Below the pieces are notes generated by a model. The model was not told the DNA's origin and searched no databases. It saw nothing but the letters and a program-made list of their open reading frames with translations. Source: Thermophilibacter mediterraneus (GTDB lineage: Bacteria > Actinomycetota > Coriobacteriia > Coriobacteriales > Atopobiaceae). From it: a DNA stretch of 64,000 nt. The DNA lies in the NCBI RefSeq assembly GCF_900119385.1, contig NZ_FPKO01000009.1, forward strand, positions 333,405 to 397,404. The letters run 5' to 3'. Each line of letters begins with the position of its first letter. The first letter of the stretch is position 1. Made by a program: the position numbers and the translations under genes. Of this stretch, positions 8,813-16,497 are shown one piece after another.

Positions 8813-9514
8813 CTACCACTCGATCTCTGCGATGGGCTTGGGATGCTCGTTCACGGTCATGCTCGTGACCCTGCCGCTCTTGAAGCGGATGAGCCGGTCC
8901 GCCATGTCGGCGAGCGCGGCGTTGTGCGTCACGATGATCACGGTGATGCCCTCGTTGCGGCACATGTCCTGCAGCAGCTGGAGGATCTGCTTGCCGGTCT
9001 GATAGTCGAGCGCGCCGGTGGGTTCGTCGCACAGCAGCAGCTTGGGGTTCTTCGCCATGGCGCGCGCGATGGAGACGCGCTGCTGCTCGCCACCCGAGAG
9101 CTGCGCGGGGAAGTTGTTCAGGCGCTCGGCGAGGCCGACCTTCTCGAGGGTCTCCACCGGATCGAGCGAGTCGGGGCAGATCTGCGTCGCCAGCTCGACG
9201 TTCTCGAGCGCCGTGAGGTTGGGCACGAGGTTGTAGAACTGAAAGACGAATCCCACGTCCGCGCGACGGTACAGCACGAGGTCGTTCTCCCCCGCCGAGC
9301 TGATGTCGCGCCCGTCCACCACCACGGTGCCCGAGGTGGCGCTGTCCATGCCGCCCAGGACGTTGAGCGCCGTGGTCTTGCCGGCACCCGACGCGCCGAG
9401 AATGACGGCGAGCTCGCCACGCTCGACGGTGAAGGTCGCCCCGTCGAGCGCGTTGATCTTGGCTGAGCCCTCGCCATAGGTGCGCACGACGTCCAGGAAG
9501 TCGATGTAGGCCAT
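8813..9514 (-). CDS. ABC transporter ATP-binding protein (MacB/LolD type)
   Basis: A 233-residue ATPase: Walker [10 protein letters not shown] (about 39-47), Q-loop FQFYNL, signature LSGGEQQR, Walker [13 protein letters not shown] and switch His in VTHN. This is the LolD/MacB/SalX subfamily that pairs with FtsX-type permeases. GTG at 9517 and ATG at 9514 are adjacent; ATG is chosen because GGAG sits 5 nt upstream of it and only 2 nt from the GTG. First gene of a two-gene minus operon with the coiled-coil permease. A divided palindrome near its promoter points to TetR control. Confidence 0.95.
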   Translation of the reverse strand: MAYIDFLDVVRTYGEGSAKINALDGATFTVERGELAVILGASGAGKTTALNVLGGMDSATSGTVVVDGRDISSAGENDLVLYRRADVGFVFQFYNLVPNLTALENVELATQICPDSLDPVETLEKVGLAERLNNFPAQLSGGEQQRVSIARAMAKNPKLLLCDEPTGALDYQTGKQILQLLQDMCRNEGITVIIVTHNAALADMADRLIRFKSGRVTSMTVNEHPKPIAEIEW

Positions 9515-9531
9515 CACTGCTCCGATTGCTC

Positions 9532-9560
9532 GACAACGTGTTGTCTAATCGAAGTATACT
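9532..9560. promoter_or_regulatory. Probable TetR operator and -10 box
   Basis: GACAA (9532-9536) and TTGTC (9541-9545) form an inverted pair with 4-nt spacing. On the minus strand a TATACT -10 box (overlapping palindromic AGTATACT at 9553-9560) precedes it, so the palindrome covers the likely transcription start of the ABC operon. The divergent TetR gene starts at 9681. Operator assignment is inference. Confidence 0.5.
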
Positions 9561-9615
9561 GAGACCGGGGGACGAGAAGAACACGCGCTCGACACGTGGG
9601 GCCCAAGTGTCGAGC

Positions 9616-9642
9616 GTGCAAAAGTGACAGTCACCTTTGCAC
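9616..9642. repeat. Dispersed 27-nt palindrome copy
   Basis: Arms GTGCAAAAGTGAC and GTCACCTTTGCAC around a single A. It sits upstream of the TetR gene, between the divergent ABC operon and its regulator. A partial extra arm (CTTTTGCAC, 9645-9653) follows directly. Confidence 0.85.
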
Positions 9643-9680
9643 GACTTTTGCACGGCCCCCGCACGTCCCGAGGAGGAGCC

Positions 9681-10229
9681 ATGAGGAAGCAGCCGCAGGT
9701 CACGGAGCAGACGCGCGCCAACCTCCGCCAGGCGTTCTGGGAGCTCTACGTTGAGCGGCCCATCGAGAAGATCTCGGTGCGAGAGATCACGGACCGTGCG
9801 GGCTACAACCGCGCGACCTTCTACCTCTACTACCATGATGTCTACGAGCTGCTCGAGGACATCGAGTCGCGCCTGCTCGACGGGCTCTCGCGCCTCGTCA
9901 ACGAGCGCCTCCTTCAGGGGGAGCGCCTCGACTTCTCGCAGCACATGGGCGTCATCCTGCTGATGGCCCAGGAGTACCGGGGCTACTTCGAGGTGCTTCT
10001 GGGGGAGCGCGGGGACCCGACGTTCACCCGGCGCTTCAAGGAGGCGGTCGCGCCCCTGCTCGAGCGCTTCGTGCTGCCCGCCGACGAGCTCACGCCACAG
10101 CAGGCCCACGTCCTGCTGGAGTTCTATCTCTCGGGCATCGTGGCGGCGGTGAGCACCTGGCTCTCGGAGCCCGAGCCCATGTCCGTGGAGAGCCTCATCG
10201 AGCTCATCGTGCGCGAGGTGCTCTCCTGA
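9681..10229 (+). CDS. TetR/AcrR family transcriptional regulator
   Basis: A 182-residue TetR-like repressor. The HTH spans about residues 27-50 (ISVREITDRAGYNRATFYLYY), followed by an all-helical ligand/dimer domain of the TetR_C_33 or AcrR kind. ATG at 9681 has AGGAGG 4 nt upstream; longer in-frame starts would lie in the repeat. It is divergent from the FtsX/ATPase operon, with an inverted GACAA/TTGTC pair between, so it most likely represses that transporter. The inducer is unknown. Confidence 0.9.
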   Translation: MRKQPQVTEQTRANLRQAFWELYVERPIEKISVREITDRAGYNRATFYLYYHDVYELLEDIESRLLDGLSRLVNERLLQGERLDFSQHMGVILLMAQEYRGYFEVLLGERGDPTFTRRFKEAVAPLLERFVLPADELTPQQAHVLLEFYLSGIVAAVSTWLSEPEPMSVESLIELIVREVLS

Positions 10230-10277
10230 CGGCCTCGCGGCGGGGACGCGACCCCGCGCCCCCGCCGCCGCGAACCG

Positions 10278-11123
10278 CTACTCCACGCGGAAGAAGGCGA
10301 GCGCGATGGCGTTCGGCCCCACGTGCGTCCCGACCGTGGCGCCCACCGACGTGATCGGAAGGTCCTCCTCGGCCACCTTGCCCTCCCAGATGGCCCGGTT
10401 GTCATCGAGGTACTTGCGCAGCAGCTTGTCCGAGAGGCCCGAGTAGCCGATCAGCACCGGCATCGCGAAGTCGATGCCGTTCTTCTCGACCTCCTGGTGA
10501 AGCAGGTTGCGCCCGTTCTTGGAGCCGCGGGCCTTGCCCAGCATCACGACCTCGCCGTCGCGGACCCCCACCACCGGCTTGATGGAGAGCAGCTCGCCGA
10601 TGGTCCCCACGCTCTTGGGGATGCGCCCGCCGCGCTTGAGGTACTCGAGTGTGTCGAGCAGGGCGAGAAGCACCAGGCGCTCGCGCGCGGACTCGACCAA
10701 CGAGGCGATCTCGGAGGCGCCGCGCCCCTCGTCGACGAGCCGCAGCGCGTACTGAACCAGGATGCCCTGGCCGATCGTGACGTTCTTGCTGTCGACCACG
10801 CGCACCTCGGGGTAGTCCGCGGCGGCGGTGACGGCGCTCTGGTAGGTTCCCGAGAGCCCGGACGACAGCGTAATCACCACGGCCTCGTCGCCGGCGGCGC
10901 GCACCTGCTCGAAGATCTGCTGGTACTGGAAGGGCGTCGCCTGGCTCGTCTTGGGGAGCTCGTCGCTCTCGATGAGCAGCTCGAAGAAGCGCTCGTTCGT
11001 GAGGTCGACGCCGTCGGCGTAGGTGGTCTCGCCAAAGGTGATGGAGAGCGGGAGCACCGTGAGGCGCGGGTCACCCTCCCCGGGGATGTCGAAGCCGGAG
11101 TCGGTGATGATGCGAACGGACAT
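10278..11123 (-). CDS. DegV family fatty acid-binding protein
   Basis: A 281-residue DegV protein of normal length. The N-terminus MSVRIITDSGFDIP carries the ITDS motif. The TSQATP segment (about 60-65) and the SGLSGTY block (about 85) form the fatty-acid pocket, and a C-terminal domain includes PVVGVRDGEV. DegV/FakB proteins present fatty acids to the FakA kinase in the cytoplasm for phospholipid synthesis. No fakA is seen in the window. It is the second gene of an operon with the MarR regulator (29 bp gap), suggesting control by lipid state; that link is inference. Confidence 0.93.
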   Translation of the reverse strand: MSVRIITDSGFDIPGEGDPRLTVLPLSITFGETTYADGVDLTNERFFELLIESDELPKTSQATPFQYQQIFEQVRAAGDEAVVITLSSGLSGTYQSAVTAAADYPEVRVVDSKNVTIGQGILVQYALRLVDEGRGASEIASLVESARERLVLLALLDTLEYLKRGGRIPKSVGTIGELLSIKPVVGVRDGEVVMLGKARGSKNGRNLLHQEVEKNGIDFAMPVLIGYSGLSDKLLRKYLDDNRAIWEGKVAEEDLPITSVGATVGTHVGPNAIALAFFRVE

Positions 11124-11152
11124 GGCTGTTCCCTTCTGTTCGTCCGAGGCGT

Positions 11153-11608
11153 CTACTCGTCTCGCCCAAACGTCTTGAGCCTCTCGAGGATGTGATTGAG
11201 CGAATCGTACATCTGCATGCGCTGACGGGCGGCCAGCTCCCCGCCAGCCTCGTCAAGCACTCGGTGAATGATGTCGTCGAGGGGACGCGCGGCCTCGCGG
11301 CCCTTCTCGGTCAGGCGAACGGGCGCGCGATACTTGGACGCCTCCTCGTCATCGGCGTCCCCCACCTCGACGAGGCCGTCCTCCGCGAGGTGGGCGACCG
11401 TGCGCGACATGGCGGCGCGGCTCACATCGATCAGGCGCGCGAGCTCGGACCCCGTGAGACCGTCAGGGTACTTGACCAGGTAGTAGAGACACATCACGTC
11501 CGAACCGCGAAACCCCAGGCGCCGGGCCTCGGCGGTCTTGATGCGCTGGATCTCCTTGTTCAGGGCGCTGATGATGCCGACGAAGTCCTCGAAGCGCTGT
11601 CCGGTCAC
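11153..11608 (-). CDS. MarR family transcriptional regulator
   Basis: A 151-residue MarR protein. The winged helix has the recognition helix LTGSELARLIDVSRAAMSRT (about 50-69) and a wing with DADDEEASKYRAPVRLTEKG; helices at both ends form the dimer interface. The GTG at 11608 is supported by GGGAGG 6 nt upstream on minus. First gene of an operon with degV. A near-palindromic AT-rich site at 11639-11656 lies in the promoter and is a plausible autoregulatory operator. Confidence 0.92.
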   Translation of the reverse strand: MTGQRFEDFVGIISALNKEIQRIKTAEARRLGFRGSDVMCLYYLVKYPDGLTGSELARLIDVSRAAMSRTVAHLAEDGLVEVGDADDEEASKYRAPVRLTEKGREAARPLDDIIHRVLDEAGGELAARQRMQMYDSLNHILERLKTFGRDE

Positions 11609-11638
11609 GCCGGGCCTCCCGTTCCCCCCGCCCGATAG

Positions 11639-11656
11639 ATGTTAACTAATCAACAT
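11639..11656. promoter_or_regulatory. Probable MarR operator
   Basis: An AT-rich inverted repeat, ATGTT at the left and AACAT at the right with an 8-bp centre, sits 30 bp upstream of the marR start in otherwise GC-rich DNA. Typical size and place for MarR autoregulation; not proven. Confidence 0.5.
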
Positions 11657-11844
11657 TATAGGGGGGAGGGGACACCTGGCAGGCACATCACGCGATAAGC
11701 ACAAGCGTCGGGGGCACGAGCGCCGCCAGTTCCGACCGATTGTTTCAACGAGAAAAACTCTCGCGCGCCATGACCGGGGCGCGCGTATCTTGTCTCCAAC
11801 ACCTTTGGCGCCGCATCGCGGCCGAGCACAGAGAGGAGCGCGCC

Positions 11845-11922
11845 ATGACCAAGACCGCCCGCATCGCTCGCACGTCTCAGAACTGGTGGTGGCGCAACTT
11901 CTCCTCACTCGGTCGATGGTGA
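11845..11922 (+). CDS. trp-type leader peptide with Trp-Trp-Trp
   Basis: A 25-codon ORF starts at ATG 11845 behind GAGAGGAG and ends at TGA 11920-11922. It has three consecutive Trp codons (11884-11892) preceded by SQN, and a last Trp codon just before the stop. The QNWWW core resembles known actinobacterial trpL peptides. It precedes an attenuator (11889-11988) and a TrpP-like ECF transporter operon. Its role would be to measure charged tRNA-Trp: stalling at WWW would favour read-through. The peptide itself need not function. Confidence 0.85.
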   Translation: MTKTARIARTSQNWWWRNFSSLGRW

Positions 11923-11988
11923 GCTCACGCGCCACGTCTCAATTCGCGCATGAGGGGCTCCCGGGCGACCGGGGCCCCTTCTTTTTTG
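11889..11988 (+). promoter_or_regulatory. Transcription attenuator of the ECF operon
   Basis: Four pairing segments are visible. Segment 1 (GTGGCGC, 11889-11895, in the Trp codons) pairs with 11929-11935. Segment 2 (GAGCTCACGCGC, 11921-11932) pairs with segment 3 (GCGCATGAGGGGCTC, 11946-11960) with a 3-nt bulge and one mismatch, giving an antiterminator. Segment 3 overlaps the terminator stem AGGGGC/GCCCCT (11953-11958/11974-11979), which is followed by CTTCTTTTTT. A ribosome stalled on the Trp codons masks segment 1, leaving segment 2 free to form the antiterminator; one reaching the stop covers segment 2, so the terminator forms. Confidence 0.82.
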
Positions 11989-12051
11989 CACCTCGCCATC
12001 TAACAAGAATCACTCAAGAGCATCACCCCTCTTCCCAGAAAGGAACTCGCC

Positions 12052-12621
12052 ATGTCTGACGCCACCACCTCCGCCGCCCGCACCGTTGCCACCGTCGACC
12101 GCGGCAAGCTCGACGTCCAGTCCCTCGTCCTTCTCGCCGTGCTCCTCGCCGCAGGCTTCATCCTCAACTTCACCGTGGGTCGCATGATCTCCAGCATCTC
12201 CGGCGGCCTCATCAGCCCCGAGTTCATCATCTCCGCGTTCTGCCTGACCATTCTGGTGGTGCGCCCCAACGTGGGGCAGGCCCTGATCATCGGCCTCATC
12301 TCGGCCGCCGTCATCCAGCTCACCACCACCTCGCCGTTCGTCGACTTTGCCGCGGAGGGCATCGCCGCCATGCTCATGGCCCTCATCGTGCGAGCCGGCA
12401 TGGGGACCCCGGCCAAGCGCCTCGTCCCGCTCGCGGGGTCGTTCGTCACCACCGTGGTCTCCGGCGTGATCTTCATGCTCATCCGCATCGCCATGGTTGG
12501 CGCCGCCGCCGAGCTCGCCGCGGCCATGCTGCCCGTGGTGGTGCTCTCCGCCGCCTTCAACGCCGTCCTCGTGAGCGCCCTCTACCTGCCCATCCGCAAG
12601 GCGCTCGGCCTGAGCGACTAG
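12052..12621 (+). CDS. TrpP-like ECF transporter S component
   Basis: A 189-residue hydrophobic protein with about six membrane helices after a polar N-terminus of ~25 residues. Layout and short motifs (VRPNVGQALIIGLISA, then LTTTSPF, and an AEGIAAML segment) resemble TrpP, the tryptophan transporter family with S-component topology. It is followed by a fused ECF ATPase and an EcfT gene, so it should be the substrate-binding S component of a dedicated importer. Tryptophan as substrate is supported mainly by the WWW leader and attenuator in front. AAGGA 7 nt upstream of ATG 12052 supports the start. Confidence 0.82.
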   Translation: MSDATTSAARTVATVDRGKLDVQSLVLLAVLLAAGFILNFTVGRMISSISGGLISPEFIISAFCLTILVVRPNVGQALIIGLISAAVIQLTTTSPFVDFAAEGIAAMLMALIVRAGMGTPAKRLVPLAGSFVTTVVSGVIFMLIRIAMVGAAAELAAAMLPVVVLSAAFNAVLVSALYLPIRKALGLSD

Positions 12622-12717
12622 CGCGCGGCGCATCGGCTCGGGACGGTGGCCGGACGGCCGGCGTCCCGAGTCGCGCCGACGCCCGACCCGCACGCCCAGA
12701 AAGGACCTCCCCCGCCC

Positions 12718-14514
12718 ATGAGCTCGCCCGCCATCATCAGCCTCGAAGACGTCTCGTTCTGCTACGGGGAGCGCGACGAGCGCGCCCTCGACGACGTCTC
12801 GCTCAAGATCTTCCCCGGTGAGTTCGTGGGCGTGACCGGCCCCTCGGGCGCCGGCAAGTCTACGCTGGCGGCGGTGCTCTCCGGCGCGGTGCCGCACCAC
12901 TATCGCGGAAGCCTCTACGGCGCCGCCATCGTTGACGGCCATGACACCTGCGAGGTCAGCCTCACCGACATCGCGCGAACCGTGGGAAGCGTGACGCAGG
13001 ACATCGACGCGCAGATGGTCGCCTCCGTGGTCGAGGACGAGCTGCTCTTCGGCCTGGAGAACTTCGGCGTCCCCCACGACCAGATCGAGGGACGCCTCTC
13101 CGGTGCGCTCGAGACCGTGGGCATCTCCGAGCTGCGCGACCGAGAGATCGCAACGCTCTCCGGCGGGCAGAAGCAGAAGGTGGCCGTCGCCGCGATCTTG
13201 GCCCTGCGCCCGCGCGTCCTGGTACTCGACGAGCCCACCGCCGCCCTCGACCCGGCCAGCTCCAAGCTCATCTTCCAGACGCTCTCCCAGCTCAACCGAA
13301 CCGAGGGCATCACCGTTGTGGTCATCGAGCAGAAGGTGGCGCTGCTCTCCGAGTTCTGCGGTCGCGTCCTCGTGATGGACGGTGGCCGCCTCGCGCTCGA
13401 CGGCACCCCGCGCGAGGTCTTCGCGCACGGCTCCGAGCTCAGGCGCATGGGCGTAGACAGTCCCCGGGTGGCGCGCGTCTCAAACAGCCTCGCCGAGCAC
13501 GGCGTCATCGAGCCCGGGCCGCCCTGCCTCAGCGTAGAGGAGGCCGAGGCGCTCATCAGGGGTCTTCTCGCCGGACGGGGGAAGAAGTCCCCGGTCGTGA
13601 CGAGTCGCTCCGCCCGGGACGACGCCCTGGGCGACGCCCCCTCGCACGCGTCTCCGCACGCGCCCGCGCCGCGCCGCGCCGAGGAGGCAGCCCCTCCCGT
13701 GGTTGACCTTCGTGACGTCAGCTTTGCCTACCCCGGGTCCGGCGACGGCGTGTCCCACGTGAACCTCGCGTTTCGTCCCGGAGAGCTCGTGGGCGTGGTC
13801 GGCCAGAACGGCGCCGGCAAGACCACCCTCACCAAGCTCCTGAACGGCCTGCTGCGACCCGCGTCCGGCGAGGTGCGCATCGCCGGAATCGACACGAGGG
13901 CCGTGCCGGTGAGCCGCATCGCCGCGCACGTCGCCACCCTCTTCCAGAACCCCGACCGACAGCTCTGCAAGGACACCGTGCTCGACGAGGTTGCCTTTGG
14001 ACTGGAGCTCCAGGGCGTGGACGGCGAGGGGGCGCGTCGAAGGGCCGCCGCCGCGATCGAGCGCTTCGGCCTTCCGGCGGGCGAGTCGCCCTTCTCGCTG
14101 TCCCGCGGACAGCGGCAGATGGTGGCGCTCGCCTCCGTGGTGGTGATGGAGCCGCAGGTCGTGCTGCTCGACGAGCCCACGAGCGGCCTGGACTACCGCG
14201 AGTGCATGACCGTCATGGAGACGGTGCGTGAGATGGCCGAGCGCGGGTGCGCCGTCATCATGGTCTGCCACGACATGGAGGTCGTCTCGGACTTCGCCGA
14301 GCGCGTCGTGGTCATGGCCGGCGGGCGGGTGCTCGCGGACGGACGCGCGGCGGAGGTCTTCTCGCGTCCGGAGGTCATGGAGGCGGCGAGCATCGAGGCG
14401 CCGCAGGTGGCGCAGCTCTCGCGCGCGCTGGCCCTGAGCTCGTCCGAGAAGTTCGCCGGCATCAGCCAGGTGTCCGGGATCGTCGACCTTGTTGAGGAGA
14501 TGGTGCGCCCGTGA
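12718..14514 (+). CDS. ECF transporter fused ATPase (EcfA-EcfA')
   Basis: A 598-residue protein with two ABC ATPase domains in one chain. Domain 1 (about 5-245): Walker A GPSGAGKST, signature LSGGQKQK, Walker B VLVLDEPTAALD. Domain 2 (about 325-570): Walker A GQNGAGKTT, signature LSRGQRQM, Walker B VVLLDEPTSGLD. Separate A and A' genes are more usual. The ATG at 12718 is chosen over longer in-frame codons because the ABC domain starts directly after it; AAAGGA lies 13 nt upstream. It energises the TrpP-like S component with the T protein encoded by the next gene, whose GTG start overlaps this stop by 4 nt. Confidence 0.93.
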   Translation: MSSPAIISLEDVSFCYGERDERALDDVSLKIFPGEFVGVTGPSGAGKSTLAAVLSGAVPHHYRGSLYGAAIVDGHDTCEVSLTDIARTVGSVTQDIDAQMVASVVEDELLFGLENFGVPHDQIEGRLSGALETVGISELRDREIATLSGGQKQKVAVAAILALRPRVLVLDEPTAALDPASSKLIFQTLSQLNRTEGITVVVIEQKVALLSEFCGRVLVMDGGRLALDGTPREVFAHGSELRRMGVDSPRVARVSNSLAEHGVIEPGPPCLSVEEAEALIRGLLAGRGKKSPVVTSRSARDDALGDAPSHASPHAPAPRRAEEAAPPVVDLRDVSFAYPGSGDGVSHVNLAFRPGELVGVVGQNGAGKTTLTKLLNGLLRPASGEVRIAGIDTRAVPVSRIAAHVATLFQNPDRQLCKDTVLDEVAFGLELQGVDGEGARRRAAAAIERFGLPAGESPFSLSRGQRQMVALASVVVMEPQVVLLDEPTSGLDYRECMTVMETVREMAERGCAVIMVCHDMEVVSDFAERVVVMAGGRVLADGRAAEVFSRPEVMEAASIEAPQVAQLSRALALSSSEKFAGISQVSGIVDLVEEMVRP

Positions 14515-15257
14515 CGAGCGTCATCGACTACGTGCCCGGAGACACGCTGCTCCATCGGCTGAACCCCGTCACCAAGCTTGCCGTCGCGGTGGCGGTGATC
14601 GTGGCGACGCTGCTCGCCGACACCTATCCGCTGCTCGTGGGCCTCATCGCGCTGACGTTGGCGCTCGGCGCGTACGCGGGGGCGCTGAGACGGTTGACGT
14701 CACTGCTCAAGGTGCTGGTGCCGCTGGCAGCGATCATGCTCGCGCTCCAGACCGCCGTGGTGCGGACGGGCGCCCCGGTCGCGGCCTGGATCACCGTGGA
14801 CGGCCTGGTCACGGGCTCCAAGGCGTGCCTGCGACTGCTCGGAGTTGCCATGCCGCTGATCTTGATGCTCTCGGTGACCAAGATGGGCGACCTCGCCAAC
14901 GCCTGCGTGGAGGTGCTGCACGTGCCGTACCGCTATGCGTTCACGTTCACGACCGCACTGCGATTCGTGCCCGTGTTCTCGCAGGAGATGACCGCCATCA
15001 TGGAGGCGCAGACCGCCCGGGGCGTCGAGTACGACACCCGCAACCCCTTCCGCAAGCTGCGGCTCATGCTGCCGATGTGCGTGCCGCTGCTGGTGAGCTC
15101 CGTCGGCAAGACGGACGCCACGGCGCTCGCCGCCGAGCAGCGCGGCTTCTACCTCCGCACGCGCGAGAGCAGCTATCGGCGCTACCCGCTCGTCGCGCGC
15201 GACTGGGCGACGCTCGCGTGCTGCGTCGCCCTCGTCGCGATCGGCGCCGCACTGTAG
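14511..15257 (+). CDS. ECF transporter T component (EcfT)
   Basis: A 248-residue CbiQ/EcfT membrane protein. Hydrophobic helices lie near 25-60, 65-90, 100-130 and at the C-terminus. The coupling helices carry the two Ala-Arg-Gly style motifs: EAQTARGVEYDT (about 170) and AEQRGFYLRTRE (about 213). It links the S component to the fused ATPase. GTG at 14511 overlaps the ATPase stop (GTGA), so the genes are translationally coupled. Third and last gene of the attenuator-controlled operon; two palindromic repeats follow. Confidence 0.93.
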   Translation: MTSVIDYVPGDTLLHRLNPVTKLAVAVAVIVATLLADTYPLLVGLIALTLALGAYAGALRRLTSLLKVLVPLAAIMLALQTAVVRTGAPVAAWITVDGLVTGSKACLRLLGVAMPLILMLSVTKMGDLANACVEVLHVPYRYAFTFTTALRFVPVFSQEMTAIMEAQTARGVEYDTRNPFRKLRLMLPMCVPLLVSSVGKTDATALAAEQRGFYLRTRESSYRRYPLVARDWATLACCVALVAIGAAL

Positions 15258-15294
15258 GGCATCCTGCGCCCGCGGGGCCTGAGGACCCTCGCAG

Positions 15295-15342
15295 GTGCGG
15301 GTTATGGACGGTTTCGGAACCCAGAGTGTCCATAACCCGCAC
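15295..15342. repeat. GTGCGGGTT palindromic repeat, copy 1
   Basis: Perfect 15-bp arms (GTGCGGGTTATGGAC at 15295-15309; complement at 15328-15342) around an 18-nt loop. It follows the EcfT gene by about 37 bp. A second copy lies 13 bp downstream and a third after recQ. Stem bases differ between copies but stay paired. Confidence 0.88.
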
Positions 15343-15355
15343 GCGATTCAGGTGA

Positions 15356-15403
15356 GTGCGGGTTGCGGACGCTTTCGAGCTCCAGAACGACCGCAACCCG
15401 CAC
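15356..15403. repeat. GTGCGGGTT palindromic repeat, copy 2
   Basis: Perfect 13-bp arms (GTGCGGGTTGCGG at 15356-15368; complement at 15391-15403). Same 48-nt length and loop size as copies 1 and 3, with the inner stem changed from ATGG/CCAT to GCGG/CCGC. It lies between the convergent EcfT and lipoprotein genes. Confidence 0.86.
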
Positions 15404-15442
15404 GCTTATGTCGGGACTCGCCCGCCGGGAACCCCCGCGTCG

Positions 15443-16354
15443 TCAGTCATCCCAGTCGTCCCAGTCGTCCAGGTCGTCATCGCGGTCGTCGTCGCGGTCG
15501 TCGCGGTCGTCATCGCGGTCGTCCCGGTCGTCGCGGTCATCGTAGTCGTCGTCGTGGTCGTCGTCCCAGTCGTCGCGATCGTAGCGGTCGTCGTTCCAGT
15601 CGTCCCAGTCGTCGCGACCGTCCCAGTCGTCGTTGCCGTCGATGTCGGCCTCGAGCACCTTGCCGGAGCGCGCGTCGACCTCGTACTCGTACTCCACGCC
15701 GTTGGCGGAGAACTCCATCTCGTAGACGCCGTCGTCGAGCTCGTACTCGTGGTCGTTGAACGACGCCTCATTGAGCCCAAGCTGCGCGAGAACGATGTCC
15801 TTCGCCGCGTCGAGGCCAATGTAGCCGCGCTCGTCGAGCTGGTCGGGGGCAACGGCAAGCGCGTCCGACGCAAGTCCGAACGTCCCGACCTTCGAGCGAA
15901 CGTCGTCCTCGATCCCGCGCAGGAAGTCGTCGCCGGGGTAGCTCGAGCCCTGCTCGAGCTTGACCACCACGTTGCGGTCATGCCCGTCAACCGTCTGGTC
16001 GAAGTAACCGTCCCGATAGATCTCCTCCACGAGGTCGGAGACCACGTCGCGAGCCTCGCGCCCCTCGTAGCCAGCATAGTCGCTCACGACCCCGCGCCCC
16101 TCGTCGTTGACGCCCTCGACCTCGGTGACAAGCCCCTCGTCGTCGTACTCGACCTCGATCTCAGGGTTGACGCTCAGAAGCAACGTTCCCGCCGTCTTGA
16201 CCGTCTGGTCCTGAGGGGCGGCAACGCTCGCGCTCTGAGCCTGCGGAGAGCTCGACGGGGTGGTGCCGCAGCCGCTCAGCGCCGCCACAAGTGCCGCGCC
16301 CGCCATCGCGCCGAGCAGGATGCTCTTCGAGCTCGTGGTCCTCGTAGCCTTCAT
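15443..16354 (-). CDS. Lipoprotein with RsgI-like and PepSY domains, Asp-rich tail
   Basis: A 303-residue predicted lipoprotein: signal sequence with lipobox ALSGC (Cys ~29). A domain from about 57 to 125 (SVNPEIEVEYD ... GYFD) matches the extracellular middle domain of RsgI-type anti-sigma factors. A PepSY-like domain (about 170-235, ending EVDARSGKVLEADID) follows. The last ~65 residues are almost only Asp, Arg and Trp in DDRDD repeats. It is downstream of, and co-oriented with, sigI-rsgI (143-bp gap), and RsgI also ends in an acidic run. Exposed outside the membrane, it may bind cations or wall polymers; that is inference. GGAGG 5 nt upstream supports the start. Confidence 0.85.
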   Translation of the reverse strand: MKATRTTSSKSILLGAMAGAALVAALSGCGTTPSSSPQAQSASVAAPQDQTVKTAGTLLLSVNPEIEVEYDDEGLVTEVEGVNDEGRGVVSDYAGYEGREARDVVSDLVEEIYRDGYFDQTVDGHDRNVVVKLEQGSSYPGDDFLRGIEDDVRSKVGTFGLASDALAVAPDQLDERGYIGLDAAKDIVLAQLGLNEASFNDHEYELDDGVYEMEFSANGVEYEYEVDARSGKVLEADIDGNDDWDGRDDWDDWNDDRYDRDDWDDDHDDDYDDRDDRDDRDDDRDDRDDDRDDDLDDWDDWDD

Positions 16355-16497
16355 GGTGTCCTCCTTGATGTGATTGGGCCTCTTCTTGCCGTGCAGTGAG
16401 AGGTTGCGCGGGGAACAACCCGAAACCGGGGTAGCGGAGAAAAACTTTTTCGCACGAGGGTCGTCTCGTCCGCTTCCCGGCTCAGGCGCGGGGGAGC

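Noticed and set aside
4809-10109. Giant 1766-residue permease
   Set aside because: The upstream third is an out-of-frame reading of the ATPase gene; the permease starts at 8810 directly after the ATPase stop.
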